From assembly GCA_037039685.1 (NCBI GenBank), contig JAWNGF010000001.1, positions 2,170,001 through 2,234,000 of the forward strand: a DNA stretch of 64,000 nt. Reading direction: 5' to 3'. Made by a program: the position numbers and the translations under genes. Below are positions 11,553-23,142 of this stretch, piece by piece. How positions within the stretch are numbered: position 1 is the first letter of the stretch; the number at the start of each line of letters is the position of its first letter. The notes beneath the pieces were generated by a model. The model saw only the letters and a program-made list of their open reading frames with translations, made no database searches and had not been told where the DNA came from. The DNA comes from Ceratobasidium sp. AG-K (lineage: Eukaryota; Basidiomycota; Agaricomycetes; Cantharellales; Ceratobasidiaceae).

Positions 11553-13748
11553 ATGCTCAACCTCCTCCTTTCAACCCTCCGCATGCTACATATGTTGTGG
11601 TACATTTTAAGTTGCGCGGCCCTCGCAGTTGGCGTGCTAGCCTTTGCCGTTCAAGTACTCTGGTCACTCGTCCGGCACCGCGCGATCAATACTACAACAG
11701 TACTTCATGAGCTTCCCCGTCTGAGACGGCACCACTCGTCTGGTCGAGTGAGCGGAAGTGTAATAGTTGCTGGCGGCAGGTGAGGAATGCAATTTCCGGT
11801 TCCGTTTCGGGGCTAACACTTGATAGCGTGGCCGGGCTGGCTACTGCGATAGTTTGCAGCAAGTTCTTCGACCGGGTTATTGTTGTTGAACCCGACTCCA
11901 TGACGGAGCTTAAACGAACCCGTGTAGCGCAAGCTGAACAACTCCATGGTACGCCCTATATTTGGTTCCATGCGCCAGATATGGTTATATATTACTCCTT
12001 GACGGTAGGAATACAGGCTATATCACTTCCAATTCTGCGGGGTTTAATCCCAGACTTCGATGCGCGGGTCCTCAAGCACGGTGGCAGGATCCTTGAGTGC
12101 AACGGCCAGCTACAGGTTGGGCCAACCAGACTCAATTTCCCTCCTGGTAGTCTCCCAGATAGTATATTCATCTCCAGGATTTCGCTCGAACAATTGCTTC
12201 GAGAGTATGTGCAAAACATCCCAGTTGTACAGATTATCCAAGGGCTTGTCACGGGGGTTTCCCCAGATCCCACGGGGCAAAGAATTGAGCGGGTCATGGT
12301 TCAGACAAAACGGATCGGTGCCGAGAATATTGAGCTTGATGCTGCAATGTTTGTCGACTGCACTGGCCCAGCGACAGCAGGGTCAAGGTTGCTCGAAAAA
12401 GCACAAGGCACCAAGTGGGGGCCTTATCCAAAGACCTGGTACGGTAAGTAACCATATCAGTTGGCCAACGAGCTTTGAAGTGACGCATTTCAGATCCCAA
12501 GATTAGCTACGCAACGGCACGGGTCCCGGTTCCTGATCAACTAAAGGACACACTACCCATCTTCACACGTCAACTTGAAGAATATTCAAATTTTGAGAAG
12601 CTGAGCTTTCTTCGAAGTGTCCTGCCATACCCCGAACAAGACAACCGCATGGTATGCATGATTAGGACTGAGGAATCGCATTGTAAGTCCAGCCACTCAA
12701 GGTTAAATCCGACCAACGAAGCTGACATGCGTTTAGTAACATGTGGCATAGGCGGATGGGACCTACCCACCGACGCCCGACCACGATCATTCAGCGAGTA
12801 CATCCAACAAGTAGACTCGGTGTGGCAAAGTGCAACCGATACCGGGACTCTTGAAGATGACCCAAGCCGAAACGCTGTCATGGATAGCCTTCGACAGATT
12901 GAAGCCATTCTCAAGGGAGATGAAAGTGACCCGGAATTCAAATTTTGCAAGATGGGTAAGTTTAAGTGGTGGACTATCGGGATGAACAATGATAGATCAT
13001 ATATGCGTACTATCTCAGGACCCTGCTACAAGATCGATTATTCCGGCGCACCAAAGCCTTCCAACTTTGTAGCGATCGGCGATAGTCTCCTTCGTGGGTA
13101 TATTTGTTCCGTTCTGTTTTTCTTCTAACTTGAAGTCAACTAGGTGTAAATCCTGCCTTTGGCCAAGGTATCAGTAAGGCCTTGATCGACGTTGCATCGC
13201 TCAATGGAGCAATACTCGATACGGCCTTGATACCAAACCCCTCAACCAAAGTAAAACAGCAGGGTCTTCCTATTACCTTTTCAGCGGAGATGCTCGCTCG
13301 ACAGATTCCCCGCATAATGCATTTGTGGGATTCTACAAAGGATTCGGTAAATATATTATATAAATGCAATTGGGTATTGTGTGCTCAGTCTGGCTGTGAT
13401 AGGACTATGGTAGGAAAGGTACCGATCTCGTTGCTGGGGAGTCCTCAGAGCTGGGGCTATTTGGGAGGAAATATTGGAGGGGGGTCGTTCATGTTGCAAG
13501 CAAAGTAAGCAGGGTCTTTGTGATGCTATGGCTCGAGGCCAGTCCTAAGTGACAACAATAACTAGGACCAAAGCGCTGCAATAGACGTTGTTAGGTCACT
13601 GCATCTGGTTGCACCACCCATAGATCTCCTAAAAGTACGTATCTCACTACACAACGGGGATGTTGGCTTACGCATCTTTGTAAACCAGCCTAGCCTGTTC
13701 GTTCGAGCCATGTGGAATATAATGAGAGGATCTCAAGAGTTGAAATGA
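11553..13748 (+). CDS. Membrane-anchored FAD-dependent monooxygenase-like protein
   Basis: The N-terminus (MLNLLLSTLRMLHMLWYILS and following) carries one hydrophobic segment ending in Arg/His, a likely signal anchor. An ADP-binding Rossmann start follows: SVIVAGG, an intron, SVAGLATAI, then VIVVEPD. The second FAD-family landmark, FVAIGDSLLR, continues after an intron as NPAFGQGISKAL, the usual GD...P...GQG motif. The middle part (ISRISLEQLLREYV, DAAMFVDCTGP) also fits class A flavin oxidoreductases. The C-terminal exons read DYGRKGTDLVAGES, DQSAAIDVVRSLHLVAPPID and PSLFVRAMWNIMRGSQELK before the TGA at 13748, each joined in phase. The substrate is unknown, and no secondary-metabolism core gene lies next to it. 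Start: first ATG ahead of the anchor. Confidence 0.75.
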
Positions 13749-13915
13749 GTGGGGGCGGATGTAAGATTGGCCATAATGCGTGATAATCGAATTGAATATA
13801 CATTTAGCCATCTCGCCTGTAGGTCTCAGGCACCAAGAGCGTAAATTACAAGGCAAGCGATGTGGTGACGGTAAACATAAGAACCCAGAATTTGGCGCGC
13901 TGGGTTGGGTCACAT

Positions 13916-13921
13916 CACGTG
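13916..13921. promoter_or_regulatory. CACGTG E-box upstream of CHS5
   Basis: Reads CATCACGTGAG, about 135-150 bp before the CHS5 start. One of several TCACGTG sites in proximal promoters of this window. Confidence 0.4.
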
Positions 13922-14065
13922 AGCCAACCTTTGCTTTCTTCCGGTGACGATACATGCTCAACTGGTAAGAGAGTTTTGTGGCAAGGTAAGGTCTTGTACA
14001 TTAATATCGGCGCTATGATATTTGAACGCGATATTTCGTGGATTAATACAGTCATGATGAACCAA

Positions 14066-15580
14066 ATGCCTGCCGAGGAGAGCTTTACTTTCACAGTGGG
14101 GAAGCTAGGTGGGTGGGACGCGTTGGCAATGCAAGTCATGAGTAAATAACATGGAATCCTTAGATGCTGGGATGGCCGTGAGTTCCTGATTGACAAAGCC
14201 CTACCAACCACTCACAGAGAGTAGATACTCATTGGCGAAAGGGCCCACTTAATCGAGTTTCCCTCGTTGCTCCTACCCCCAGGCGTGACGTCCGGCTCAA
14301 TCGTCAACATTTCTGTTAATCGAAACGTCACAGAAGAAAAGCGACAACAAAAGGAATTCTGGGAATTGCAGGATGCCATCTTGGAGTCATTCGGCAAAGT
14401 AGCGCCTGAACCACCGGTCCTTGAGGTATGTGTCCATTACTATCGTAGCATCGTCATCCTCACTTGGAGGTGTACCTGCAGGTCCGAAACGTGACACAAA
14501 CTTCTGTTACTCTCGAGTGGCCTCTCATAAAGCTTGCTACTGCCAAGCTTCGCTCATTGGACATTTACCGCAACAACCAAAGGCTAGCTTCTATCCCCTC
14601 TCCAGCAACCAACACATCTACAAAGTTGTCTGGACTTGACGTTAACACAGAATACACCTTTCAACTCATCCTCCGTACTACTGCCGGAACTTATCCATCC
14701 AACGTAATCCGCTTGCGTACACACACAATCACTGATACCTCCGGAATCTCTGTCTGCTTTGGAACAGTGCAAGACACCGTAATGCTAGAGCAAGCCAAAC
14801 AAGTTCTTAGAGAGATGCGGGCCAAGTGGAGTGACAAGATCCAAATAGACACTACACATTTCGTGTGTACGACGCCTGCTGCCGCGCCGGCTAGTGGTCA
14901 GGCAACGGGTGGGCCCAGCGTGGAATACCAAAAGGCACTGCAAATGAGTATTCCGGTCGTTCAACCCCATTGGATACTGGCATGCCATGCGGAAAAAAAG
15001 TAAGATTTACACTTCATCTATGCATGTGGCCTCGATTAACCTTGATACTAGAATGGTCCCGATATCTGGGTATTATCTCGGAGCCACACCATCGGCACCC
15101 ATGAACGCCCCGCCGTTTACGCGCGGTACCTCGCAGACACCTCAGCACCGAGATTCGCTTGCATCATCTAAACCTACTAGCCCCTCGACGGCTGGTGGCA
15201 ATATTGACCGCGAACCAAGCCCAGAGACACGAGCCAGGCAAAATGAAGCGGGCGCTTCGGAGGAAAGCTTACCACCTATTCCAACAATCAAGGTCGAGTC
15301 ACACGATGACAAGCTTGACGACGAAGAGCTTGAGAAAGCCCGACAGGCACCAGTGGGATCCGAGCCCCGCTCAAGAAGTGGAACGATGAAGAGCGACTTT
15401 AAATTCCCACCTCCTTCCCCGCCCCCTACAGTCCCACAGATTATAGTAGGACACCACGACGATGAACCAGGACAAGAACCGAAAAAGGAGGAGTCGCCAC
15501 CACTTGAGCAGCCACCAGTTCCTGACAAAGACAGCGCAGACGACGAGGTTGGAGAAATGGTGGGGGTTGATTTGAACTAG
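14066..15580 (+). CDS. CHS5: Chs5, exomer scaffold for chitin synthase export
   Basis: Domain order is that of Chs5: a short N-terminal dimerisation region (FTFTVGKLD..., HLIEFPSLLLPPGVTSGSIV), a fibronectin type III domain (VRNVTQTSVTLEWP through YTFQLILRTTAGTYPSNVI), then a BRCT domain (SVCFGTVQD, THFVCTTP, IPVVQPHWILAC). The tail is acidic, Pro-rich and disordered. Chs5 with the ChAPs forms exomer at the trans-Golgi and exports chitin synthase III and other cargo. Two tiny N-terminal exons are joined by GT-AG introns; the third begins ILIGERAHLIEF. An in-frame ATG also lies at 14054 (MMNQM...), so the start is 14054 or 14066. The gene ends with VGVDLN and TAG at 15580, only 246 bp before RPS12. 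Confidence 0.92.
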
Positions 15581-15826
15581 CATCAGGCATATGAAAGCTT
15601 TCTTGTGTTCTCCGCACTCGTAGAAGACTGTTTTTATTGGATTCATGTCGCAATGACATGGTGCTATGCAGTTTCATGTCGCTCAATTTGCATCCGCCTC
15701 AGCATCCGAGGTTCTTCACATCAACGATAGCGAAAGACGACATCACAAAAAGTTTTTTTAATTAAACACACAAAAGTAAGCGTTGCTAGTTTCTTGTTGA
15801 TATCGCAACTCTAAAGGAGCACCAGG

Positions 15827-16323
15827 ATGTCTGACGCTGGAGATGCCCCCGTTGTTGACGCGCCCGCTGAGGTCGAGGTCGCCCAGGAAGCCCCCAAGGG
15901 AAAGATGTCCGTTGAGGATGCTCTCCAGGTTGGTCAAATTGCAGACCAGTTGCATACAACCCTAAATTTCCTTTGATCATGCAGGAGGTCCTTAAGAATG
16001 CCTTGCTCCATGATGGGCTCGCTCGTGGTCTCCGAGAAGCCGCTAAGGCACTTGACAAGCGTCAGGCCCACCTCTGTGTCCTCGTCGAAACCTGCACAGA
16101 GGCTGAATACATCAAGCTCATTGTTGCACTGTGCGCTGAACACAACATTAACTTGATCAAGGTCGGAGACGCCAAGGTCCTCGGTACTTGGGCTGGCCTC
16201 TGCAAGATCGATCGTGAGGGCAACCCCCGCAAGGTTGTTGGCTGCTCGTGCGTCGTTGTAAAGGATTACGGTCAGGAGAGCGAAGGTCTCAACGTTCTCC
16301 TTGAGTACTTCAAGAACCGATGA
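15827..16323 (+). CDS. RPS12: 40S ribosomal protein S12 (eS12)
   Basis: Two exons, 15827-15928 and 15985-16323, give 146 residues, the usual length of eS12. The first exon is an acidic Ala/Val/Pro-rich head ([18 protein letters not shown]); the second holds the conserved L7Ae/L30e-like fold: [71 protein letters not shown]. It is a small-subunit structural protein. The 56-bp intron is too short to host a snoRNA. Confidence 0.97.
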
Positions 16324-17279
16324 AGGATATGCTGGGATGAAGGTGAGGTATGCGACCATTAAGTTCGACGGTCAATCTTGTCACCGGGATGACATACAGA
16401 CTCCCTCTACTGATCCTATGAGGAAACAGTCTATCCGGAATCATTTTATTGTCTGAATCATTATATCCTATTCATTTTATGGCATAAATGCTGACTCGAT
16501 ACTCACTTTTTAGGTTGTTTATTCGCATCTCATTTGTATTTGTCGTCGCCTACCCAATACTACCATGTGTTCACTCTGATCTTGCCAAACTCAAAGTCTA
16601 AGCAGTCGTCATGCGTAAATAATCGGAGCGCCATAATGAATAGGCATTTACCAACTTAGCCTAACCGACGTTAAGATAATGACTTCGCTCTTGTGCTCAC
16701 CCATTGACCTCATGGAATGTTCGTGGGCAGGCGCCTACCTAGCGCCCACATGGACAACAGTGATCCACCTAGTTGATCGAGGACCATCAACTGAGTCAAC
16801 CAATCAAGCATAAATGTGAAGCGATGGTTACCCGGGGTATGCACCACGCGTATATGTCATTTCAGCGCTCCGGGAAGGATAACCGCATGAAAGAGTCAAT
16901 CAGGAAGCACCGTAATTCGTTGATGTGACGCATATACTCTGTTTCAATGCCTACCTAAAATGCACCAAATGCCTTCCATCTTCCGTCATCAAACGGATGA
17001 GCCGAGTGCCCACTCGCTCAGAACACGGGTATGCACATGCAAGCGTAATTCATGCGATACAAGCTGTCAATCGAATTCTACTACGCGAGAAACCCTCACC
17101 GACGAAGTGTCGGTGTTGAAGTCGACCCCCAAATGCAACCCGACAGCAACCGGGCGCGCGCCAAACTGGGGCAATGGGCGGCAGGTATAAAGGCAGCAGG
17201 AATGCCTGGCACTCTGCATACCACTCCCGGTCTTTATAACTTCAGCAGCTCTAGCTCGTCTTCCATCCATACCCATATC
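16324..17279. other. Intergenic region between RPS12 and the secreted-protein gene
   Basis: About 950 bp without a supportable gene. The last 100 bp hold a TATA box for the downstream gene. A 138-codon frame covering 17052-17468 is only an upstream extension of the secreted protein frame. Confidence 0.6.
17186..17191 (+). promoter_or_regulatory. TATA box of the secreted lytic-domain gene
   Basis: TATAAA 89-94 bp upstream of the ATG at 17280, in the context GCAGGTATAAAGGCAGC. The spacing suits a ~60-nt leader. Confidence 0.55.
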
Positions 17280-17884
17280 ATGAAGCTCACCAGTCTCCTT
17301 GTCGTGTTCAGTCTGACTTCTCTAGGCGTTGGAGCGTGCACCGTTCCTTCTGACTGGAATAGGTCAGTGCCCCCGTTGATTTCGAGCGAGGCAAGACAAC
17401 TAATGTGCTCCAAATGGGTAGGTCGGTCGGTGCAACCATCCGCAGTGTTGCCAAGAGCCGGAATGTGACCCAGAGGCTGATGCTAGCTCTGTTTGAAGCT
17501 GGCTGGGTCGAGTCACAGTAAGTGTCCACTGATGCTATATCGGAGCTACTCTGCTGACCCAATTTCTTTAGTGTCAATAACTGTAAGTACCGACCCGCGA
17601 CTACTTCTCGCTTGTCTGAAACTCTTCTAGTGAACTGTGGTGACCGCGATAGCCTGGGTGTCTTCCAACAACGTCCATCTCAAGGATGGTGCAGCCCTTC
17701 GTCCCTCTGCTTGGATGTCAAGCATGCTACCAACGCATTTATCGACAAGGCCGTGAGGGTGGCAAAGCCTAGTATGACCCCTGGTCAGTTGGCGCAGGCT
17801 GTTCAAGTCTCCGCCTTTCCGGATCGCTATGATGCGGCTGAGCCCAAAGCAAGGAGCATTATCGCGGCATTGGGAGGATTCTAA
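17280..17884 (+). CDS. Small secreted protein with actinobacterial-type cell-wall lytic (transglycosylase-like) domain
   Basis: Four exons (17280-17362, 17422-17517, 17572-17582, 17631-17884) encode 147 residues; the third is an 11-nt micro-exon. A signal peptide is clear: MKLTSLLVVFSLTSLGVGA, cleaved before CTVPSDW. The mature part carries VTQRLMLALFEAGWVES, NCGDRDSLGVFQQRPSQGW, a segment resembling ATNAFIDKAV, and LAQAVQVSAFPDRYD. This series (Glu in the first helix, DxxSLGxFQQRPSxGWG, AAQxVQxSAFPxxY) is known from secreted and phage-like muralytic proteins of Actinobacteria, and small fungal copies are often annotated as M23-peptidase-like. The Glu in FEAGWVE is the candidate catalytic acid. 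Two cysteines, one each in NCGD and WCSPSSLC, suggest disulfides. Role inferred: acting on bacterial peptidoglycan outside the cell. Confidence 0.8.
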
Positions 17885-18539
17885 TCGAGAGCTCAGCACA
17901 TATTTGTAGCTATCCTTACTTCGATACCATCACTTCTTCGCACCTTTGTCGGAATGAGGGCAAGCACGGAGCAAGGACTAATCAACCTGTGATTATGTGG
18001 CGCGCCGATGACGTCAAACCATCGACAAGTTTCTGAGCGCTGTGAGACTCCACGTTCAATAACAGCAATCCGGTCTCGTGGTCATTCGGGCGTACGCATG
18101 ACTCTTGTATCGTCACCAACGCGCCCATGTTGCACACAAGGCCTCGCTAGGCAAAGGTGGCACCCCAAGTCGCACTCGCTAAAGAGTTAATCCACGGGTG
18201 GCGGACGCCTCAGTCCGGCGTGCCTTTAATCAAGTGCCGATAATTCCCCTTTCTTGTCCTTCATTTGGTAACTATCAACAGCGATGCCGCGGCCCGGACG
18301 ACAAATAATACGATCGAAGATTAGCAAGAAATGTTAAGAACATCCATATTGCTCCAAATGGACAATCACCCGTTTTGCTTCTTAATGGAGGTATACGGCT
18401 GCCGTTGAACTCCCTAGGGCTGGGTTGCCAATGCCGGTCCTCGCGTACTTATATAAACTGTCGGCACGAAGAATGGGTACTTTCTGAAAGTCACTGGCAT
18501 CTAGTGTGACTGTCCTCACCGTGAAGTGCGCTTTTCACC
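17885..18539. other. Promoter region of the sugar porter gene
   Basis: 655 bp with no gene. It contains the 3' flank of the secreted-protein gene and, at 18450-18457, a TATA box. Confidence 0.6.
18450..18457 (+). promoter_or_regulatory. TATA box of the sugar porter gene
   Basis: TATATAAA 83-90 bp before the ATG at 18540. Confidence 0.55.
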
Positions 18540-20901
18540 ATGGGCATGTGTAAGTTCAAGTTGTTTCAGACGTCTGAAACTTGGAGTCTCATCTTGTATG
18601 TAAACTCTAGTCTATAATGTCTCGTTGGCTATGTTCGCAGCCATCGGAGGGTTTGTAAGTCTTGGCGGACTCGTTGCAAGTAGAAGCTTGAATACTAACC
18701 GGGGGGTTCAAGCTTTTTGGGTACGACAGTGGTGTTATCACCAATGTTCTTGAGAACAAGTACTTTCTTAATGTGAGTCACTAATTTCTCCCACCTAAAT
18801 GTGTTTCCTCACATATCATACCCAGTACTTTAACAACCCATCGGAAGACTTGGTGGGAGCTGTCGTGTCTACCTTGGCTGGAGGGTGTTTTGTCGGAGCG
18901 GCATGCGCAGCGTGGCTCGCGGACCATATTGGCCGTAAGAGAACTCTCCAAGTTGGAAGCTTGATCGCAATCATTGGGTAAGCCAGTAATCCCACTCCAA
19001 GCTCAGGGTTATTGAAGCCGGGTGTACCATAGATGTTTGCTTCAATGTGTGGCAGTCAACATCGGCATGCTTATTGCGGGACGCATGTAAGCTCAACTGC
19101 CCTCTACATGATTCATACGTACTGAGTATTGAATGCATAGCATTGCCGGCCTGGCCATTGGTGTCCTGAGTATGATCACGCCACTGTACCAGGTGGAGAT
19201 TTCACACCCGAAGTGGCGCGGCTTCATGGCTGGAACCTTCCAACAAATGCTGTAAGCAGCTTATTTCAGGTTGATTCCTAGAGTTAACTGAACATTCTGC
19301 AGTGGCTTTGGATTCATCACAGCCAATTGGGTAACTTATGGGTGCGATAAGCGTATCCATGGCCTTGCTGCGTGGCGGCTTCCACTTGGGTTACAAATGG
19401 CCCCGGCAGTCGTCCTTCTATTTGGAATGGTATGGTATTTTCCCGCATAACATCGACCGCCCCACTGACAATTCGAATAGTTCATCTTCCCGTTCTCTCC
19501 GAGGTAAGCAAGCTCAACCCACTCCTATATATAGAAAGATGTGTTTGTTCATGCTTGGGCGATTCAGATGGCTCGTCGCTCAAGGCCGTGAAGAGGAAGC
19601 GTACCGTGTTCTAGAAAAGCTCCACTTTGACGGACAAAATCGTGAATGGCTTGACGCCGAATTTGGGAGATCTGCGAAGTCAGTCCACATATTTGATTTC
19701 TCCTCAGCTCCAGCTCACGTACGCGTTTGGTTATAGCAAATCCGAATCGAGAAGAGCATGAAGTCGAGCAGTTTGATGGACTTGGTCAACACCAAGCCGA
19801 TGTTGAAGCGTACTCTAATCGCATGCGGTGTACAGGCTTTCGGTCAGGTTGGTTGTTCGGCTTATTTCGAGGTACTGGTACTCAAACGCTGCTTGGTAGT
19901 TCACTGGCATCAATGTCATCAACTAGTAAGTAAGTTTGCTTGAGGAGAAGCCCTATATTCAATGATTTTCGCTGATGCCTTAACCTAATACTAGCTATGG
20001 TATGTGTAAACAATCAATTATCCAATTACCGTACTCAGAACATCATATGGATCAGGCCCACGCATGTATCGCGCGCTTGGTATCTCTAATCCCCTTCTTA
20101 TTCAGTCTATCTACGGAGTTGTTGGGTGCGCCTATCACGAACCGATTTTCTTACTCCGCTAATAGTTTCTAAAGTCCCATTTGGAACTTGTTCTTTATCA
20201 TCTTCCTCGTTGATCGCGTTGGTCGCAAGAAGCCCCTGCTCTTTGGATCGTTCATGCTCGCTGCGTGTCTTGCTGTCGAAACAGCAATCAATGCCCAGGT
20301 GCGCACATAATGGACACGACACCCACAGGCAATTACTGAGACCATTTGATTCAGTACCCTCCGGATTCTCCTAATCCTAACAAGGCAGCCCAAGGTGCAG
20401 GTGTCGCCATGTTCTTCGTCGCGACCTCCATCTTTTCGGTCAGTTACGGTCCGATTGCCTGGACATATGTCGCAGAAATCTTCCCCATGCGGTACGCTGC
20501 TCGCTTCACGCTTCGGTTTGAGCACCACTGATTTTCGCTCTGGACGTGGATAGAACACGTGCTATGGGCGTATCTGCCGCAACTTGCACAAACTGGGCCT
20601 TTAACGTTTTGTTCGGCCAGACAAGCCCTATCGGTAAGTGGACATGGTTGCCGCCAAGCTACATTGCTCACAGGCGCGCATACATAGGCCTGGAGAACTC
20701 AGCTTGGAAATATTATTTGCTCTTTGTGTGCCTGAACGTATTCTCGTTCGTCATGGTGCTTGTTGTTCTTCCCCGAAACCAAAGGGTGAGTTTAGAGCCT
20801 TCCTTGGGGCTTTTGATCTGTACGCTGACACGTGTCATAGTAAAACATTGGAAGAGATGGACGAACTCTTTGGTGATCAAGTTATTGACCATAAAGCTTG
20901 A
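18540..20901 (+). CDS. MFS sugar porter (hexose/lactose permease type), two apparent frame breaks
   Basis: A major facilitator sugar/H+ symporter in many small exons. Landmarks: GGFLFGYDSGVITNVL (helix 1), ADHIGRKRTLQVGS (GRK loop), LYQVEISHPKWRGFMAG (PESPR-side signature), AAWRLPLGLQMAPAVVLL, FPFSPRWLVAQGREEEA, FTGINVINYYG (helix 7), FLVDRVGRKKPLLFGS, IAWTYVAEIFPMR and FPETKGKTLEEMDELFGD at the end. Two places need a one-base correction to stay in frame. Near 19665, TTTGGGAGATCTGCGAA lacks a base before GEICEQIRIEK. Near 20771, a run of four C precedes PETKG. Without the second, the ORF would end at 20983 in another frame; I place the stop at 20901 by the FPETKG frame. It could be a pseudogene, but splice sites and motifs are otherwise intact. 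Confidence 0.85.
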
Positions 20902-21394
20902 GCACACCCGACCAGAAATGGCGGCGCGTAACTCGAGCATTCACAATGTCAACGCAAAACATGACTTGAAACACATTGACTAAATTACTCCTTTCTCTGT
21001 ATGACTGTTTTCTCAAACTTTTTTTTTTTGGTTCACGAGTATCCCACGTCATGTATCTGATATACGATGTACCCCCTTGATGACGCTTTGGTTGAAATAG
21101 CTTCAGCTTTTATCGTTCTTGCGTGGAGCTGAGACACAACTATTGGTGCGAAACCCAGCTGCATATAGTGCCCAAGAAAAAACGGAAGTAGAAACAGAGA
21201 AACACAATATGGGAAAGACACGATGCATTAATCCGACCATACCGGCGGCCAGTCCTTGCTATAATCTAGACACATCATTCAAAACAACTCAACCACCCCC
21301 ATCGTCGCTAGGAAGATCTAGCTCCCACGCATCGTAAGGCCAACCACTACAGCAGGACTGGAATCGTTATATTAACAAACTGTACCAAGAATAG
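20902..21394. other. Convergent intergenic region
   Basis: The 3' flanks of the sugar porter and the ferritin-like gene meet here. It contains a T-run at 21021-21030 and no recognisable gene. Confidence 0.5.
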
Positions 21395-22753
21395 CTAACT
21401 CTTGGACTCACCCGCTCGCCCTATTCGATTGTGCGGCAGTTGCAGTTGGCGCAGCACTGGAAGTAACGGAAGCTTCGAGACAGTAGCCGAGACAGTAGAT
21501 GCCGAAGAGGTTGCAGCTGGTGCAGTAGGAGTAGGAGCAGCAGCAGCGGGTCCACTATAGCCGTAGTGCTTTAGAATCGTGTGGGCATTGTATATTGAAC
21601 CAAACTACATACCCGGCTTGTCCACCTCCCACAATCTGGCTAGCCTGTTCAGGGGTAAGGGTCGTGGTGCTGGAACCCGAGTTCAATTGACCGCTCGACT
21701 TGAATAGCTGGCTTGCGCTCTCTTTACGGGTATCGATGAATGCTCCGGTAGGACCAGCGACGATCGAACCCACGTTCTGATTCTGCTGGCTGTTGAGCAA
21801 GGGTTGGTGCTATTGGTGACGTAAATGTAAACTGGACCCTCGAGGCCTTGTGGTACAACACATTGATCGATGGGGAAGACAGCCGCGCTGGCGACACCAC
21901 CCGTCATCATTTGGCACGAGAGTGTCGCACGGTCGAGACCAGCCAGCGCAGGAGAATCAAATGTGAGAGACGTTCCTGGGGCAACGGCGCCGGTGTTGGT
22001 GACCTTGAGAGCAGGATTGGCTATTGAGAAAAACTCAGTTACCTAATGCGATCATCCGAAAGCGGGCTAACTCACCTGGGATACCCAAATCACATCCGGA
22101 GATGAAGCCACCGGCGATGGCCAGGACCTGAGAGGGCGCCAAAGCCACGTCAAAGGCAGTCGGGATGGCTACCCCACCGTTCAGCATATTCAAAACAGTC
22201 TGATGACGGGCCTCGTCAGTCAAGATGGTGCCAGCTGCAACGAGTAATTGTCGGTCGTCCATAAGCGCCACACCACCAAGGTACGCAGACACGCCAACGT
22301 TCTCGACAAGGCGAGCGACGGGAGCCATGGTTTGAACATCAGTGAGCACTGTGCTAAAGTCGAATTGGCACCCTGACACAGGCTCCTGACCGAGTGAACG
22401 GAGCACGCTTGCAAGCACGGTGGTGTGGGTTGCCTCGTTGTTCCCAATCGAGGTGAACTGCTCGACAGGAACGGTCGCAGAGACAAAGCCAGCGGCGGTA
22501 AAGTCAGACTCCTTGAACTTGGCCAAAGCCTGCTTGTAAAACTCGCCCTCCACTGCTCCAGTACATTAGCAAACTCTGAGAGAAAAGAAAAGAAAAAGAA
22601 AAAACGATAAGCGCGGGACAACGCGTAGACAAAGAGTGGTTACGCACTGAGAACAGTGATGTCGTTCGCACTAGCAGCACGAGGGTACTTCATAGGTGCC
22701 GCCAGGGCGAAGAGGGGGGGCGAAAGAGCAGCGAGGAGAGTCAGAAAATGCAT
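21395..22753 (-). CDS. Rds1-type secreted ferritin-like protein
   Basis: The signal peptide MHFLTLLAALSPPLFALAAP is followed by SANDITVL, an intron, and VEGEFYKQALAKF, the opening of the ferritin-like (Rds1) four-helix domain. Further helices read FTSIGNNEATHTTVLASVL and LTDEARHQTVLNMLNG, whose Glu/His pairs (NNEATH, DEARH) are the metal-site pattern of the family. A beta-rich segment follows (LTFDSPALAGLDRATLSCQ, GPVYIYVTNS) and then a Ser/Thr/Ala-rich tail. Rds1 proteins of fungi are stress- or starvation-induced; the biochemical role is not settled. The tail shows an apparent missing base near 21477: the upstream frame TVSATVS continues more naturally as EASVTSSAAPTATAAQSN and would then stop at 21408. 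As read, the frame ends at 21395. Confidence 0.82.
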
Positions 22754-23142
22754 CGTGAACTAGAGTGCTGCCGGAGCGAGAGTATGAAAAAAAGGGCACA
22801 GCCCAGAAAGAGAATGAAGGTGAAGAGAGTCGGGGAGACTGAATAGTAAGTTAGTATAAAGAGCTCTTTTGAGGGCTGGGCCACTTACGAGAGCGACGCG
22901 GATGGAGACAAGTCGAGCCAACGAATGATACCCATTGGTTCCGACCGCATATTTGTAGCACTCGGGATCGACATGACAAAGCCGGCTTCTCAGGGTCCAT
23001 AGCACATCCTTGGTTTTGGAAGCACCGATCAGCAAAGTCGTTGGCAAGGCGAATTTGCGTCCTCATGGTTGACAAAGGCAACGCACTGCTCGTACGACCC
23101 AAAGTCTATGCTATTATCAGTTCATGGCTACATCTACGCATA
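22754..23142. other. Intergenic region upstream of the ferritin-like gene
   Basis: 389 bp between the ferritin-like start and the 3' end of flavocytochrome b2. Short frames only. Confidence 0.5.

Noticed and set aside
15929..15984. snoRNA in the RPS12 intron
   Set aside because: The intron is only 56 bp and shows no box C/D or H/ACA pattern.
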